Below the pieces are notes generated by a model. The model searched no databases. It worked only from the letters and a program-made list of their open reading frames with translations, and had not been told where the DNA came from. Shown piece after piece: positions 46,439 to 55,704 of a DNA stretch of 64,000 bases. Made by a program: the position numbers and the translations under genes. Positions within the stretch are counted from its first letter, which is position 1; every line of letters starts with the position of its first letter. The stretch spans positions 3,844,001 through 3,908,000 of the forward strand of contig NZ_CP022989.1 of NCBI RefSeq assembly GCF_002278075.1, written 5' to 3'. Source of the stretch: Paraburkholderia aromaticivorans. Its GTDB lineage: Bacteria > Pseudomonadota > Gammaproteobacteria > Burkholderiales > Burkholderiaceae.

Positions 46439-47901
46439 TGCGCCGTCTGTTCGCGGCACTGAGTCCGCGCGCGAACGCGCGCCGGACCAGGCTGCGCATG
46501 CGCCTCCTGCCGCGCACACTGCGCGCGAGGCTGTCGATCCTGTTCGCCCTGTCGACCTCGGCCGTGTTGGTATTGAACGGCGTGGTGCTGTACCACGGTC
46601 TGAAAACGCGTCTTGAAACCGCGTCGGCGCACGAGATGGCCACCACCCTCCTCACGTTGCAAACGCGCCTTCGCACCCTGCCCGACCTCGCGGCCGTCAC
46701 TGCCGATCGGGCGACATGGCACAACCAGTTGCACGGCCACAAGAACCTCGATATCGCCTTGTTCCACGCGCGCAGCGCCCCGCTCATCCGCACGAGTGGC
46801 TATTGGCCAAATGCGCAAACGCTCGCCGTGCGCGCCGGGATCGCACCCGTGCATGTGTCGATGGAAACACAACCGCTGCGCTTTCTGGTGGCGACGGCGC
46901 CGCTCGGCGACGTATCCGGCACCCAGGTGCGCGTGGTCGTGCAATACGATGCGCGAGCCGAACGCGCGTTCCTGCGCACCTACGCGCTCAACGTGCTGGC
47001 CGTGATCGCGATCGGCACACTGGTAAATGCGCTGCTCGCGTGGTCGATCGCCCGTTTCGGCTTGCGGCCGCTCGCCTGTCTGACCGCGCGCGCCGAACGG
47101 ATTTCCAGCAGCCACCTCGCGCAGCCGTTGCCCGAGCACGACATGCCGGGCGAACTGAAAGAGCTGAGCCGCGCCTTCAACCGCATGCTGGCACGACTGC
47201 ATGAGTCGTTCACGCGTCTCGCGCAATTTTCATCCGACCTCGCGCACGATATGCGGACCCCGCTCACCAATCTGCTCGCCGAAGCGCAGGTGGCGCTTTC
47301 GCAACCGCGTTCCGCGGATGAATATCGCAACGTGATCGAATCGAGCGTGGACGAATTCCAGCGGCTCGCGCGCCTGATCGACAGCATGCTGTTTCTCGCG
47401 CGTGCGGACAGCGGTCACCACCGGCTGACGCTGCAGTTCGTCGACGCCCGCAGCGAGGCGATGCGGATTGCCGGCTACTATGAAACCATGGCCGCGGATG
47501 CCGGCGTCGAGATCGTGGTATCGGGTCATGCGCACTTTCACGGCGATGTGCCGCTCGTGCAACGGGCGCTGAGCAATCTGATTTCAAACGCATTGAGCCA
47601 CGCGCCGCGCGGCAGTATCGTCAATGTGCAGTGCGCCGAGCGCCGGCGCCACGCCCAGCTATCGGTATCGGACTGCGGCGCCGGCATCGCCAGTCCGCAT
47701 CTGGAGCGCATCTTCGACCGCTTCTACCGGGTCGATCCATCGCGTCACAACTCGGCAGGCGGCACGGGTCTCGGACTGGCCATCGTCAAGGCGATCATGG
47801 ACGAACATCAAGGCGAATACAGCGTGGAAAGCGTGGCGCACGAGCGCACCACATTCAGCCTGCATTTTCCGAAACATCCGCTTCAGCCGATGGGTGGTTG
47901 A
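46435..47901 (+). CDS. Sensor histidine kinase (CusS-like)
   Basis: 488 residues. Helix 1 about residues 34-54, a periplasmic sensor of about 130 residues, helix 2 ([23 protein letters not shown]), HAMP, then HisKA with the His in [15 protein letters not shown]. The ATPase has N box [23 protein letters not shown] and [17 protein letters not shown]. Architecture and partner fit the heavy-metal (copper/silver or similar) sensor group, but no metal transporter is adjacent, so the stimulus is open. Confidence 0.95.
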   Translation: MMRRLFAALSPRANARRTRLRMRLLPRTLRARLSILFALSTSAVLVLNGVVLYHGLKTRLETASAHEMATTLLTLQTRLRTLPDLAAVTADRATWHNQLHGHKNLDIALFHARSAPLIRTSGYWPNAQTLAVRAGIAPVHVSMETQPLRFLVATAPLGDVSGTQVRVVVQYDARAERAFLRTYALNVLAVIAIGTLVNALLAWSIARFGLRPLACLTARAERISSSHLAQPLPEHDMPGELKELSRAFNRMLARLHESFTRLAQFSSDLAHDMRTPLTNLLAEAQVALSQPRSADEYRNVIESSVDEFQRLARLIDSMLFLARADSGHHRLTLQFVDARSEAMRIAGYYETMAADAGVEIVVSGHAHFHGDVPLVQRALSNLISNALSHAPRGSIVNVQCAERRRHAQLSVSDCGAGIASPHLERIFDRFYRVDPSRHNSAGGTGLGLAIVKAIMDEHQGEYSVESVAHERTTFSLHFPKHPLQPMGG

Positions 47902-47964
47902 ACGAAGCGCAGACCGGCGTGCAGGAAAGCACGCGCCGCCAGGCGGGTCACGCATCGCGGCCGG

Positions 47965-48858
47965 TCAGTCCAGAAACTCCGCGGCCCGCTTGCGCAGCAC
48001 CGCGCCGAAGTCGTCGAGCCAACCGATCGACAAACGCCAGCTCTGCCAGTACAGGTCGACATCGATCGGCTTACCGGGCGCCATCTCCACCAGTTCGCCG
48101 TTCGCCAGATGCGGGGCGATCATGCGTTCCGGGCACATGCCCCAGCCGAGGCCCGTCACGCAGGCGCGCAAAAAACCGGCGACGTGCGGAATCCAGTGCA
48201 ACGGCGGATCGAGTTCGGCGCGCGTGATGCGGCGCATGAAACGCTTTTGCAACTGGTCCTTGGGATTGAAGTCGACGCACGGTGTGCGCCGCAAGCTCTC
48301 GCGCGTCACGCCGCCGGCAAAGTGACGCGCGAGGAAATCCGGTGAACAGACCGCCAGATAACGCATCCGCCCGAGGCGCGTGGAGCGGCAGCCCTGCACC
48401 GGCTCGGCTTGCGTGGTGACCGCGCCCTGCACGCTGCCGTCGCGAATGCGCTGCGCGGTATGGTCCTGATCGTCGATCACGAGGTCGAGCAACATTTCCC
48501 GTTCTACGCAGAATTGCGCGACCGCGTCGATGAACCAGGTGCCGACGCTGTCGTCGTTGACGGCCACGCGCAGCGCCGGCCACGGTTCGACCAGCGCGCC
48601 GGGCAGCACCGGCAGGCGGCCGGTCAGTTCCGCCTCCAGCAGTTGCACGCGTTCGGTGTGGCGGCACAAGAGCGCGCCCGAGGTGGTCGCGACGCAGGGC
48701 TGGCCGCGCTTCACCAGCACGCTCCCCACACGCTCCTCGAGCAGCTTGACCCGCTGCGACACCGCGGACGGCGTCACGTTCAGTTCGCTGGCGGCACGAT
48801 CGAACGAGCCATGGCGCACCACGGCGGCCAGCGCGTCGAGCAGCGCATAGTCGAGCAT
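47965..48858 (-). CDS. argP: LysR-type regulator ArgP/LysG
   Basis: 297 residues. MLDYALLDALAAVVRHGSFDRAASELNVTPSAVSQRVKLLEERVG is the ArgP (IciA) N-terminus almost to the letter. Activates the lysine/arginine exporter gene in response to basic amino acids in E. coli and Corynebacterium; the divergent LysE/ArgO gene here is the expected target. Confidence 0.94.
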   Translation of the reverse strand: MLDYALLDALAAVVRHGSFDRAASELNVTPSAVSQRVKLLEERVGSVLVKRGQPCVATTSGALLCRHTERVQLLEAELTGRLPVLPGALVEPWPALRVAVNDDSVGTWFIDAVAQFCVEREMLLDLVIDDQDHTAQRIRDGSVQGAVTTQAEPVQGCRSTRLGRMRYLAVCSPDFLARHFAGGVTRESLRRTPCVDFNPKDQLQKRFMRRITRAELDPPLHWIPHVAGFLRACVTGLGWGMCPERMIAPHLANGELVEMAPGKPIDVDLYWQSWRLSIGWLDDFGAVLRKRAAEFLD

Positions 48859-48955
48859 TAGCGTTCCTTAATCGGCATTAAGTGAATTAGCTTCTCTTAT
48901 GGGAAGCAAACCCGCAGACTAGCCCCGTTCGCTTCTCCCGTCTACTGGATCGATT

Positions 48956-49573
48956 ATGAACTGGCTGTCTTTTTCCCACGGCGCCGCCCTGTGCGCATCG
49001 CTGATCGTGACCATCGGCGCGCAAAACGCCTTCGTGCTGCGGCAGGGCATCATGCGCTCGCACGTCGGCAAGATCGTCGCACTGTGCGCGCTGTCGGACT
49101 TCATTCTGATCGGCGCGGGTGTCGGCGGCGCCTCGGTGCTGGTCGAGCGCTATCCGGTGTTCGTCCACGCCATGCTGTATGTCGGGCTCGCCTATCTGGC
49201 CTGGTTCGGAATCAATGCGCTGCGCCGCGCGGTGCGGCCGGGGCACGCGGTGCTGGAAAGCGAGGCCGCCGGCGCGGCGCCGGTGCAGCGCGCCGTACCG
49301 ATCATTCTGATGACGCTCGCCTTCACCTGGCTCAATCCGCACGTGTATCTCGACACGTTCCTGCTGATCGGCACGGCCGGCGCCCGCGAACCCGACGGCG
49401 CGCGGGTGGCGTTCGCGCTGGGCGCAATGGCGGTCAGCGGGATCTGGTTTCTCGGTCTGGGTTACGGCGCGCGCGCCCTCGCGCCGCTCTTCAAACGGGC
49501 GACGGCCTGGCGCGTGCTGGATGGCGCGATCGGCAGCATGGTGTTGCTGCTCGCGGTGACGCAATTGCGCTGA
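48956..49573 (+). CDS. argO: LysE/ArgO-family amino acid exporter
   Basis: 205 residues, about six helices. IVTIGAQNAFVLRQGIMRSH is the family signature, with FTWLNPHVYLDTFLLIG the second. Exports L-arginine or L-lysine. Divergent from argP with a 97-bp shared promoter region containing TTAATCGGCATTAAG. Confidence 0.94.
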   Translation: MNWLSFSHGAALCASLIVTIGAQNAFVLRQGIMRSHVGKIVALCALSDFILIGAGVGGASVLVERYPVFVHAMLYVGLAYLAWFGINALRRAVRPGHAVLESEAAGAAPVQRAVPIILMTLAFTWLNPHVYLDTFLLIGTAGAREPDGARVAFALGAMAVSGIWFLGLGYGARALAPLFKRATAWRVLDGAIGSMVLLLAVTQLR

Positions 49574-49668
49574 AAGCCGGACCGGCTTCGGGCCGTTGCG
49601 GGTCCGTCATTCTGGTCGGCTGACAGCGAAGTGTGCTGTCCACGCGTTGCGGTTCACGCGCCGTTCGC

Positions 49669-51150
49669 CTAGATGCAGCCGAGCGCGGAAGCCTTTAGGG
49701 TAGCCGCGGCTCGGGTGGAGCATTCGAGCTTGCGAAAGACGCTTTCCACATGCGTGCGCACGGTACTCGGGCTCAGGTCGAGAATGCGGGCGACCTCCTT
49801 GTTGCTCGCCCCCAGACTGATGTGTTTCAGCACTTCGGTTTCTCGCGGCGAGAGCAACCCGGCTTTCGGGCTGCGCGCACGTTCAGGTTCGGCAGCCGCC
49901 GGGAAATCGTCGAGCTCCGCGGAAACCGTGGCCTTGACCACTTCTGCGTCGAAGCGCCCCGCCTGCGCCTGCCCGATGAGCAGAGCGGCGGCCTCGTCCG
50001 GCGACAAAGCCGGCCGCCACGGGCGAGCCGAACGCAGCGCCACCCACGCGGCGGCGACCGCGAGGACCCGCGCTTCGCGCCCGATCGCATCACCGCCACT
50101 GCTGCGGAAATAGCCTGAACCGTCAAGACGCTCATACGCGAAAGACGCGATCTCCGCCTCCCGGGCCAGACCTTCGATCTGCTTGCCGGCACGCGCCGTC
50201 CAATACGGAACGAGCCGGACCTTTTCCCATGCGGCTCGCGAAAGCTCGCCCGCGGTGTTCCAGATCGCGTTGGGAACCGCCATGCGTCCCATGCCATGGA
50301 TCAGGCCCGCCATGTACGTGCTGCGCCGCGCCTCCTCACTCATGCCTGAACGCACGCAGCAGGCGGCGGCCGTTTCGGCCACGCGACGTGAATAGCCGGT
50401 CATCCACGGCAGCTTCAGGTCGATGACATCGGCGACGATCTCCGGCGCACAGGCAAGTTGCATCGCATCCGTGCACATGGGCTCGTCGCGGCGCTGCGCG
50501 ACCGAAGCGTCGAGTTCGTCGAGCCAGGCGGCCGCACGCGCGCAGGCGAGCCGCGCCAACTCCGCCGGGTACTGGCGGCCCGCCTTCTGCGCGATCAGCG
50601 TCTGCGCTCGCTCGAGACCATACACCCGACTCAGGATCTCGAGATCCCCGGCCACGGCAACCATGAACACCGCCTGCGGAACGTCTCGCCCCGGCCGCTG
50701 GTCGGGGAAACCTCCGCCATCCCAACTTTCGAAAATACGCCGAAGCGCCTCCTGCGTCGCGCTAGCCAGCCCCAGCATGCGAGCCACCTCGCCGGAAACT
50801 TCACAGTGGATTTGCGCGAGCGGCAAGATTGCCGCGCCGACTTGCGCCGCTGCTGCGTCGCCGCCGGCCCAGTCCGGCCGCATGGCAAGCATGGCCGCAC
50901 GGCCGCCGATGTCGTCACCGAGCCAGTCGGAAAAACCGGTCGCGTTTGCCGTACAGCCCGACCACCTCAGCAGGGACACCTCCTTGACCACGTCGCATTG
51001 CACCTCGTCCAGACCCGCCTGCGCCGCGAGCCGCGCCGCGAGCCAGCCGGTGCGCGGCGAATGGTCGGTTGGCTGCCCCATGCTGAGGTCGCCGATGAAC
51101 GCCAGCGCCTTGACCGCGTCCAGCACGCGGATTACAGAAATGTCATGCAT
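49669..51150 (-). CDS. HD-GYP-like/LuxR fusion regulator
   Basis: 493 residues from ATG 51150. N-terminal about 1-160 unknown, then a degenerate HD-GYP module. LIHGMGRMAVPNAIWNT replaces the usual HDIGK..P metal motif, so the metal Asp is Gly; AYERLDGSGYFR keeps most of the GYP part. C-terminus is a LuxR HTH: LLSPRETEVLKHISLGASNKEVARILDLSPSTVRTHVESVFRKL. The HD-GYP part is likely a non-catalytic sensor or ligand site for a DNA-binding regulator. Divergent from an exported hydrolase. Confidence 0.88.
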   Translation of the reverse strand: MHDISVIRVLDAVKALAFIGDLSMGQPTDHSPRTGWLAARLAAQAGLDEVQCDVVKEVSLLRWSGCTANATGFSDWLGDDIGGRAAMLAMRPDWAGGDAAAAQVGAAILPLAQIHCEVSGEVARMLGLASATQEALRRIFESWDGGGFPDQRPGRDVPQAVFMVAVAGDLEILSRVYGLERAQTLIAQKAGRQYPAELARLACARAAAWLDELDASVAQRRDEPMCTDAMQLACAPEIVADVIDLKLPWMTGYSRRVAETAAACCVRSGMSEEARRSTYMAGLIHGMGRMAVPNAIWNTAGELSRAAWEKVRLVPYWTARAGKQIEGLAREAEIASFAYERLDGSGYFRSSGGDAIGREARVLAVAAAWVALRSARPWRPALSPDEAAALLIGQAQAGRFDAEVVKATVSAELDDFPAAAEPERARSPKAGLLSPRETEVLKHISLGASNKEVARILDLSPSTVRTHVESVFRKLECSTRAAATLKASALGCI

Positions 51151-51199
51151 GGCTTTCGACCTTGTGGTCAGTCCTGTCCGTTGCGCCCGGCCGGGTCGG

Positions 51200-51217
51200 A
51201 TCGGTCGTTCGACCGAT
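51200..51217. promoter_or_regulatory. 18-bp palindrome between regulator and hydrolase genes
   Basis: ATCGGTCG-TT-CGACCGAT, perfect 8-bp arms, near the middle of the 146-bp divergent region. A good LuxR-type operator candidate for the HD-GYP-like/LuxR protein. Confidence 0.7.
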
Positions 51218-51296
51218 ACAGGAAGTCGCCCGAACGGCGCATCCTCCAATCCGCAAGTAATTCTCCCCAACGAAACTGATCAAGAGGATGGACATT

Positions 51297-52088
51297 ATGA
51301 ATACCCTGCTCAAAAAATGTTTGGCTGCCGCGCTCATGCTGGGAGGCTTGCTGCCGCTGGCCGCCCTCACACCGGCCAGCGCGGCCGCCCCGAACGACGA
51401 TCTCAAAGGCAAGAGCGTCGTGCTCGTGCACGGCGCATTTGCCGACGGCTCGAGCTGGAACAAGGTGATTCCGCTGCTGGAGGCGAAAGGCCTGCACGTG
51501 GTGGCGGTGCAAAACTCCCTCAGGTCGCTCGACGACGACGCGGCGGCGACGCATCGTGTCATTGAGCAACAGACCGGGCCCGTCATTCTGGTCGGTCACT
51601 CGTGGGCCGGCGCGGTGATTTCCCAGGCGGGCAACGACGACAAGGTCAAGGCTCTCGTCTATGTCGCGGCATTCGCGCCGGATAACGGTCAGTCGATCGA
51701 CGACATACTCAAAGGCAAGCCCGCGCCTTCGTGGGCAGCGGAGTTGCAGAAGGACTCCGCCGGCTACCTGACACTGTCGACCGACGCGATCGTCAAGGAC
51801 TTCGCGCAGGACCTGCCGCCCGCTCAAGCCCGTATCGTAGCCGCGACGCAAGGCCCCTGGTTCGCCGGTTGCATGGACGACAAGGTGGCCACAGCGGCAT
51901 GGCACACCAAGCCGTCGTGGTACGTGCTGACGGAGAAGGACCGCATGATCCCCGCGCCCCTGCAGACAGCCATGGCGCAAGAGATCGGCGCCACGGTGGT
52001 CAAGCTCAACGCGAGCCACGTCGCCATGCTCTCGCAGCCGACCGAAGTCGCGGCGGCCATTATCACGGCGGCTCGTGCGGCGAAGTAA
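51297..52088 (+). CDS. Exported alpha/beta hydrolase (salicylate esterase-like)
   Basis: 263 residues. Signal peptide (MNTLLKKCLAAALMLGGLLPLAALTPASA). HGAFADGSSWNKVIPLL is the oxyanion region, GHSWAGAVI the nucleophile elbow, NASHVAMLSQP the catalytic His. Same family as plant methylesterase-like bacterial hydrolases. ATG 51297 is preferred over 51288, which overlaps the AAGAGGA ribosome-binding site. The divergent regulator likely controls it. Confidence 0.9.
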   Translation: MNTLLKKCLAAALMLGGLLPLAALTPASAAAPNDDLKGKSVVLVHGAFADGSSWNKVIPLLEAKGLHVVAVQNSLRSLDDDAAATHRVIEQQTGPVILVGHSWAGAVISQAGNDDKVKALVYVAAFAPDNGQSIDDILKGKPAPSWAAELQKDSAGYLTLSTDAIVKDFAQDLPPAQARIVAATQGPWFAGCMDDKVATAAWHTKPSWYVLTEKDRMIPAPLQTAMAQEIGATVVKLNASHVAMLSQPTEVAAAIITAARAAK

Positions 52089-52156
52089 GGACGACGGGTT
52101 GACAGCCGATGACGGCGGGCGATACGCCGACGCGCTGTCACGCCGAATGCCAGCGC

Positions 52157-52195
52157 CGGGTCATTCTCCCGGGTCATTCTCCCGGGTTATTCCCC
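52157..52195. repeat. 13-bp tandem repeat (three units)
   Basis: CGGGTCATTCTCC twice and CGGGTTATTCCCC once, head to tail, after the hydrolase gene. Not a gene and not a clear terminator. Confidence 0.9.
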
Positions 52196-52253
52196 GTCAC
52201 TGGCAGTGACCAGCCGCAATGAGCGAGGCCCGTGCGCCCCTCTTTTGCGCTGA

Positions 52254-52472
52254 TCACCCGTGGCTGTCGATCCAGGCACGCGCCCACTCCAGACCTGCGC
52301 GTTGCGCTTCTTCTTCGGTATCGAAGTGGGCGAGAATGCCCGACGCCTCGATCAGTTTGCCGGCTAGCGTAATAGTTCCGCTCGCCCCGTACCGCTCCGG
52401 CTGCAATATGCCCTCCTGCTGCAGGATGGCGTGGCCCCAGACGGTGTAGCCGTGATAAGTCTCGGATTCCAT
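52254..52472 (-). CDS. Small conserved protein of unknown function
   Basis: 72 residues, MESETYHGYTVWGHAILQQE..., with regular alternation of beta strands then a helix (EEEAQRAGLEWARAWIDSHG), typical of small Burkholderiaceae proteins of one DUF. Start overlaps the stop of the upstream exported protein (TGATG), so the two are co-translated. Confidence 0.8.
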   Translation of the reverse strand: MESETYHGYTVWGHAILQQEGILQPERYGASGTITLAGKLIEASGILAHFDTEEEAQRAGLEWARAWIDSHG

Positions 52473-52822
52473 CAGCGCATCACCTCAGCCTTGACGCCGC
52501 GGGCACTCACGCGCAACACATTGCCCTCGGGGGTGATCTGCCGCGGAATTCCGGACATATCCGGTGCGTGCACAGGCGCGTTTTCCTGCATGTCAGTTTT
52601 CGTTGCGAGCTTTGCCACCGGCGCCGGCGCGCGCCGCGCGTGCACTGTCACGGCACGCGCACCAACGCGTTTGCCGGCCGCCGGCCTGCGGACGGCGCTC
52701 GCGCGGGGCGGCATGCCCGTTCGCGCTTCCGGCGGGTTCCAGATCTCGACATAGTGCTCACCCGCCACGCCCGTCGAAGCCACCGCGAACAGCATTGCAC
52801 CCAAGCCGAAAAATCGAAACAT
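52472..52822 (-). CDS. Small exported basic protein
   Basis: 116 residues. Signal peptide MFRFFGLGAMLFAVASTGVAG, then EHYVEIWNPPEAR and an Arg/Ala/Pro-rich body. ATG 52822 has CGGAGAGA upstream. Unknown function; coupled to the 72-residue gene. Confidence 0.7.
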   Translation of the reverse strand: MFRFFGLGAMLFAVASTGVAGEHYVEIWNPPEARTGMPPRASAVRRPAAGKRVGARAVTVHARRAPAPVAKLATKTDMQENAPVHAPDMSGIPRQITPEGNVLRVSARGVKAEVMR

Positions 52823-52986
52823 ATTCTCTCCGTATGCGCTTTCGCGTGTCTCACGACTGGCGGGAAGATTATCGCGAAATAGTACCTGCTCGCCGCTACG
52901 ACACGCCGCCAGATACTGTACATTCATACAGGTTTTTGCGCAATCGGAAGAGCTTTCACCCATCGCGGAGGACCACGCCCACCGCG

Positions 52987-53109
52987 ATGGCCCCGTGCGA
53001 GCGAACGCGTACGGCGAGCCGGGCCAACGCCGGGCAGCCGGTGATTGACGCCAATGACATCAGGCAGCGGCTCGATCAGGCCAACGAGAAAGCCCGTTCC
53101 GGGTTGTAA
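52987..53109 (+). CDS. Possible 40-residue protein
   Basis: ATG 52987 to TAA 53109. The C-terminal half DANDIRQRLDQANEKARSGL is helical and protein-like, the first half is not. No ribosome-binding site that convinces. Weak call. Confidence 0.25.
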   Translation: MAPCERTRTASRANAGQPVIDANDIRQRLDQANEKARSGL

Positions 53110-53238
53110 TTGGACGGTGGCGGGCCCGTCTTTCTGTGAGACATCCGCAAGTCATGGAAGGCGGCGCAACGTCGTGCAGCGGCACTTTTGCGGACGCGTC
53201 AAAGCGGGCCGGCGCCGCATCGTAACGGGAGCGCGCTC

Positions 53239-54078
53239 ATGTGGAAATACCTCGCGATCTGGATTGGCGTTCTGATATCGACGTGGCCGCTTTCGCCCCA
53301 TGCCGAACTCACGGCGCCGATCACCATGGAGTGCCGCAGCGGCGAATTCGTGGTCGGCCTGGTCGGCAAGACGGGGGCATGGATCGATTCCATCGCGCCC
53401 ATCTGCGCGCACTGGGAAGAGCGCAATGTCCAGTCGGTGATGGCGCGATCCGTCCCGCGGGTGGCGGGCGGCACGGGCGGGGCGAGAAACCAGCAGACCT
53501 GTCCCGATGGGACTGCCCTCATGTCGTGGAAAGTGGAAAAGGTCCTCGTCAACGACGCCGCCTACGCGTCGGCCGTGGTCTCGCAGTGCCGCTCGCTGCT
53601 GCCGCCTCACGCGCAGGAGCCGGGTGTCTTGCGCTACGCAGGCGCGGGCGGCCCGCCCGGGCGGCAACCGTTGCCGCAGGAAAACTGCCCGGCCGGCCAG
53701 GTCGCGACCGGCGTGCATGCCTGGGTCAGCCACGATCAGCGCTTCGTCACCGAGGTCAAGATGAATTGCGGCCCGGCGCCCTTCGTCCATTCCGACATGA
53801 CCACACGAAGCAATCCGGATGGGAGCGTCACCTATTTCTCGCCCACGCTGGTCTTTCCCGATCGAGAAGGCATTCGCGTCGACTGGTGCCGCGATTGGGC
53901 CGCCAATTGCGGCGCCCCTGCAGCGGACGCGTTTTGCCATTCGCAAGGCATGGGCAACGCCGCGAGCTTCGATGTCAAAGCGGATGTGCCGCTGACCATC
54001 GTGATATCGAGCCGACGCATCTGCCGGCAGCAGGGATGCAAGACGTTCGAGCGGGTCGATTGCGGGGCGCGCAAGTAA
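53239..54078 (+). CDS. Secreted Cys-rich protein with jacalin-like motif
   Basis: 279 residues. Signal peptide, then ECRSGEFVVGLVGKTGAWIDSIAPIC, a jacalin-like lectin or related motif in which a strand ends at a Cys. At least twelve Cys follow (QTCP, SQC, ENC, MNC, DWC, NCG, FC, RIC, QGC, VDC), suggesting disulfide bonds in the periplasm or outside. ATG 53239 has ACGGGAG upstream. Function unknown. Confidence 0.75.
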   Translation: MWKYLAIWIGVLISTWPLSPHAELTAPITMECRSGEFVVGLVGKTGAWIDSIAPICAHWEERNVQSVMARSVPRVAGGTGGARNQQTCPDGTALMSWKVEKVLVNDAAYASAVVSQCRSLLPPHAQEPGVLRYAGAGGPPGRQPLPQENCPAGQVATGVHAWVSHDQRFVTEVKMNCGPAPFVHSDMTTRSNPDGSVTYFSPTLVFPDREGIRVDWCRDWAANCGAPAADAFCHSQGMGNAASFDVKADVPLTIVISSRRICRQQGCKTFERVDCGARK

Positions 54079-54096
54079 CGCGCGTGCCCTCCACAC

Positions 54097-54504
54097 TCAG
54101 ATGGGTTTGTCGCTCGCCGGTTTGCCGAAACGGGCCGGCGCTTTCTCACCGTCCTTTTCGAAGTCGCTATTCGTCCAGTCGAATTTCGCGGTCGACGTCG
54201 CAAGCGAACGGCTCAGCCCGATGCCGTATTCGGTCAGATACGTGCGGCGCGTCTTGTTCTGGATGATGCCGTCTTTGGTGTCTTCGCAGTCGAGGTCGAT
54301 CGCCTTGCCGGTCAGCACGGCGTTGATCTGCGAAGCCGGATAGTAGTGGCCCGAATGACAGCGCGACACGGTCGTGCGGAAGTTGGCGATCTGAACCGTC
54401 GTGCCGATCTTGAACGTCGTGGTGTACCTCGTATCTTCCTTCGGTGCATCGAACGCGAACTGGTCATTGTCGCTGTCATGCACGACGAACGGAATGAAGG
54501 CCAT
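54097..54504 (-). CDS. Hypothetical protein, 5'-truncated (repeat in the upstream frame)
   Basis: 135 residues from ATG 54504, but the same frame stays open and protein-like upstream to 54705 (WRLSANDVPSGATFSLSYLNLY, then a repeat-coded ARLGS stretch, then PVETSTCDKLPAA) where a TGA stops it. No ATG, GTG or TTG is found in that part. The gene has thus probably lost its N-terminus and signal peptide and is a pseudogene, or starts at 54504. The visible part looks like a beta-rich secreted protein (TTFKIGTTVQIANFRTTVSRCH). No named family recognised. Confidence 0.6.
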   Translation of the reverse strand: MAFIPFVVHDSDNDQFAFDAPKEDTRYTTTFKIGTTVQIANFRTTVSRCHSGHYYPASQINAVLTGKAIDLDCEDTKDGIIQNKTRRTYLTEYGIGLSRSLATSTAKFDWTNSDFEKDGEKAPARFGKPASDKPI

Positions 54505-54614
54505 CGTCTGCGAGTACGACGCCGTTTCCTGCTTCAGACTGTACAGGTTGAGGTACGACAGGCTGAACGTCGCGCCGCTCGGTACGTCGTTGGCCGACAG
54601 CCGCCAGTCTGTCT

Positions 54615-54664
54615 GAGCCGAGCCGAGCCGAGCCGAGCCGAGCCGAGCCGAGCCGAGCCGAGCC
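54615..54664. repeat. Pentanucleotide repeat (GAGCC)10
   Basis: Ten perfect GAGCC units (GGCTC on the minus strand) inside the coding-like minus frame of the gene below. Units of 5 bp shift the reading frame each time one is gained or lost. Confidence 0.97.
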
Positions 54665-54725
54665 GCCGGCAGCTTATCGCACGTGCTCGTTTCGACAGGG
54701 AGGATTCAGGAAGTCGAAAGACACG

Positions 54726-55127
54726 CTATCCGAATACCCAAGCCCATGCCGCCCGAAGGCGACGCGCGCGGTTTTCGAAGAGATACGAGGCAGCCAGCGC
54801 CAGGAGACCTGAAATAGCCCCGGTCAGGATGTGCTCGACGTACGGAATGCGGTAGTGACTCGCGTGTGAATAAGCGTCGCCTATCGCCGTCAGGACGCCG
54901 ACGACAAGCGCATTGCCGTATCGATGCGCGTAGAGTTTCCCCACAGGGGTGAAAGTCAGAAGGACGGCCAGAAGTCCGGTGAGCAGACCGGTATGGAATG
55001 CAATCGTCCAGTGGGCAAGGCTCATGACATTGCCCCAGCTCCCCGGCATGCAGGTCATGCACGCGCTGGTCGGCTGCCAGAAACGCTGGATAAAAAGCCT
55101 GGCGCGGCGCTTCCACTCGATTGACAT
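54726..55127 (-). CDS. Small membrane protein of unknown function
   Basis: 133 residues with three hydrophobic segments (AFHTGLLTGLLAVLLTFTP, NALVVGVLTAIGDAYSHA, ILTGAISGLLALAASYLF). Basic N-terminus MSIEWKRRARLF. No domain recognised. The overlapping frame 54706-55218 is a shadow. Confidence 0.65.
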   Translation of the reverse strand: MSIEWKRRARLFIQRFWQPTSACMTCMPGSWGNVMSLAHWTIAFHTGLLTGLLAVLLTFTPVGKLYAHRYGNALVVGVLTAIGDAYSHASHYRIPYVEHILTGAISGLLALAASYLFENRARRLRAAWAWVFG

Positions 55128-55704
55128 GATCTATTCCCATCAATCCGTTGTCTTGATCGATGCCACCATGCGTTTCGTCAAGGCGGTTTTCAGGCCCTTC
55201 AACCAGACTGCGGTCCACGCCGTGGGTGCTTCAAATCGACATCCCGTCGAGGCCGGGTGAGAACGCGTACATGGTCGAATACTACACCGCGGCTGAACGT
55301 CCGCCTGGAAGTTCACACGGGAGCCAAGCGCGTTACGGGTCCCCTGCGTAGCTTGGCGATGTTTCCAGTCAGTTCATCTAACGTCCAGACAATTGCACGA
55401 TCGGAGCCCCCCGCAAGCCATTCGCGGGCGTCCCTCACGGAATGCCCGCGGGCGCCGCGATTGCGGCCCCAACCCGCCGGTACAAACGCGCGAGTTGACT
55501 CAGGTCAATGGTGACCTGCCCGTGTGGAGTCCAATGATCGAAGACGTCGTCACGCGCAGACTCAGAAAGCGTGTGCGCGGAATCGGCCGGTAGCCGCTGC
55601 GTATGCCATGCTGCGACCGGGTCGAGCGCGGTGGCGGCAATCAATCCGCCCGAGAAATCCAGAAGCAGCATGGGCTCACACGGCGTACACGGAGACTTCA
55701 CGAA
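55128..55704. other. Intergenic region before the antiporter
   Basis: 577 bp. I see no gene I would support: an 88-codon minus-strand frame (55435-55701) and several plus frames have mixed composition. No palindrome or terminator stands out. The right end carries ACGGAGA before the antiporter start. Confidence 0.35.

Noticed and set aside
54346..54855. 169-codon plus-strand frame across the GAGCC tract
   Set aside because: Coding sequence quality is poor apart from the repeat (RAEPSRAEPS), while the minus frame looks like protein on both sides.
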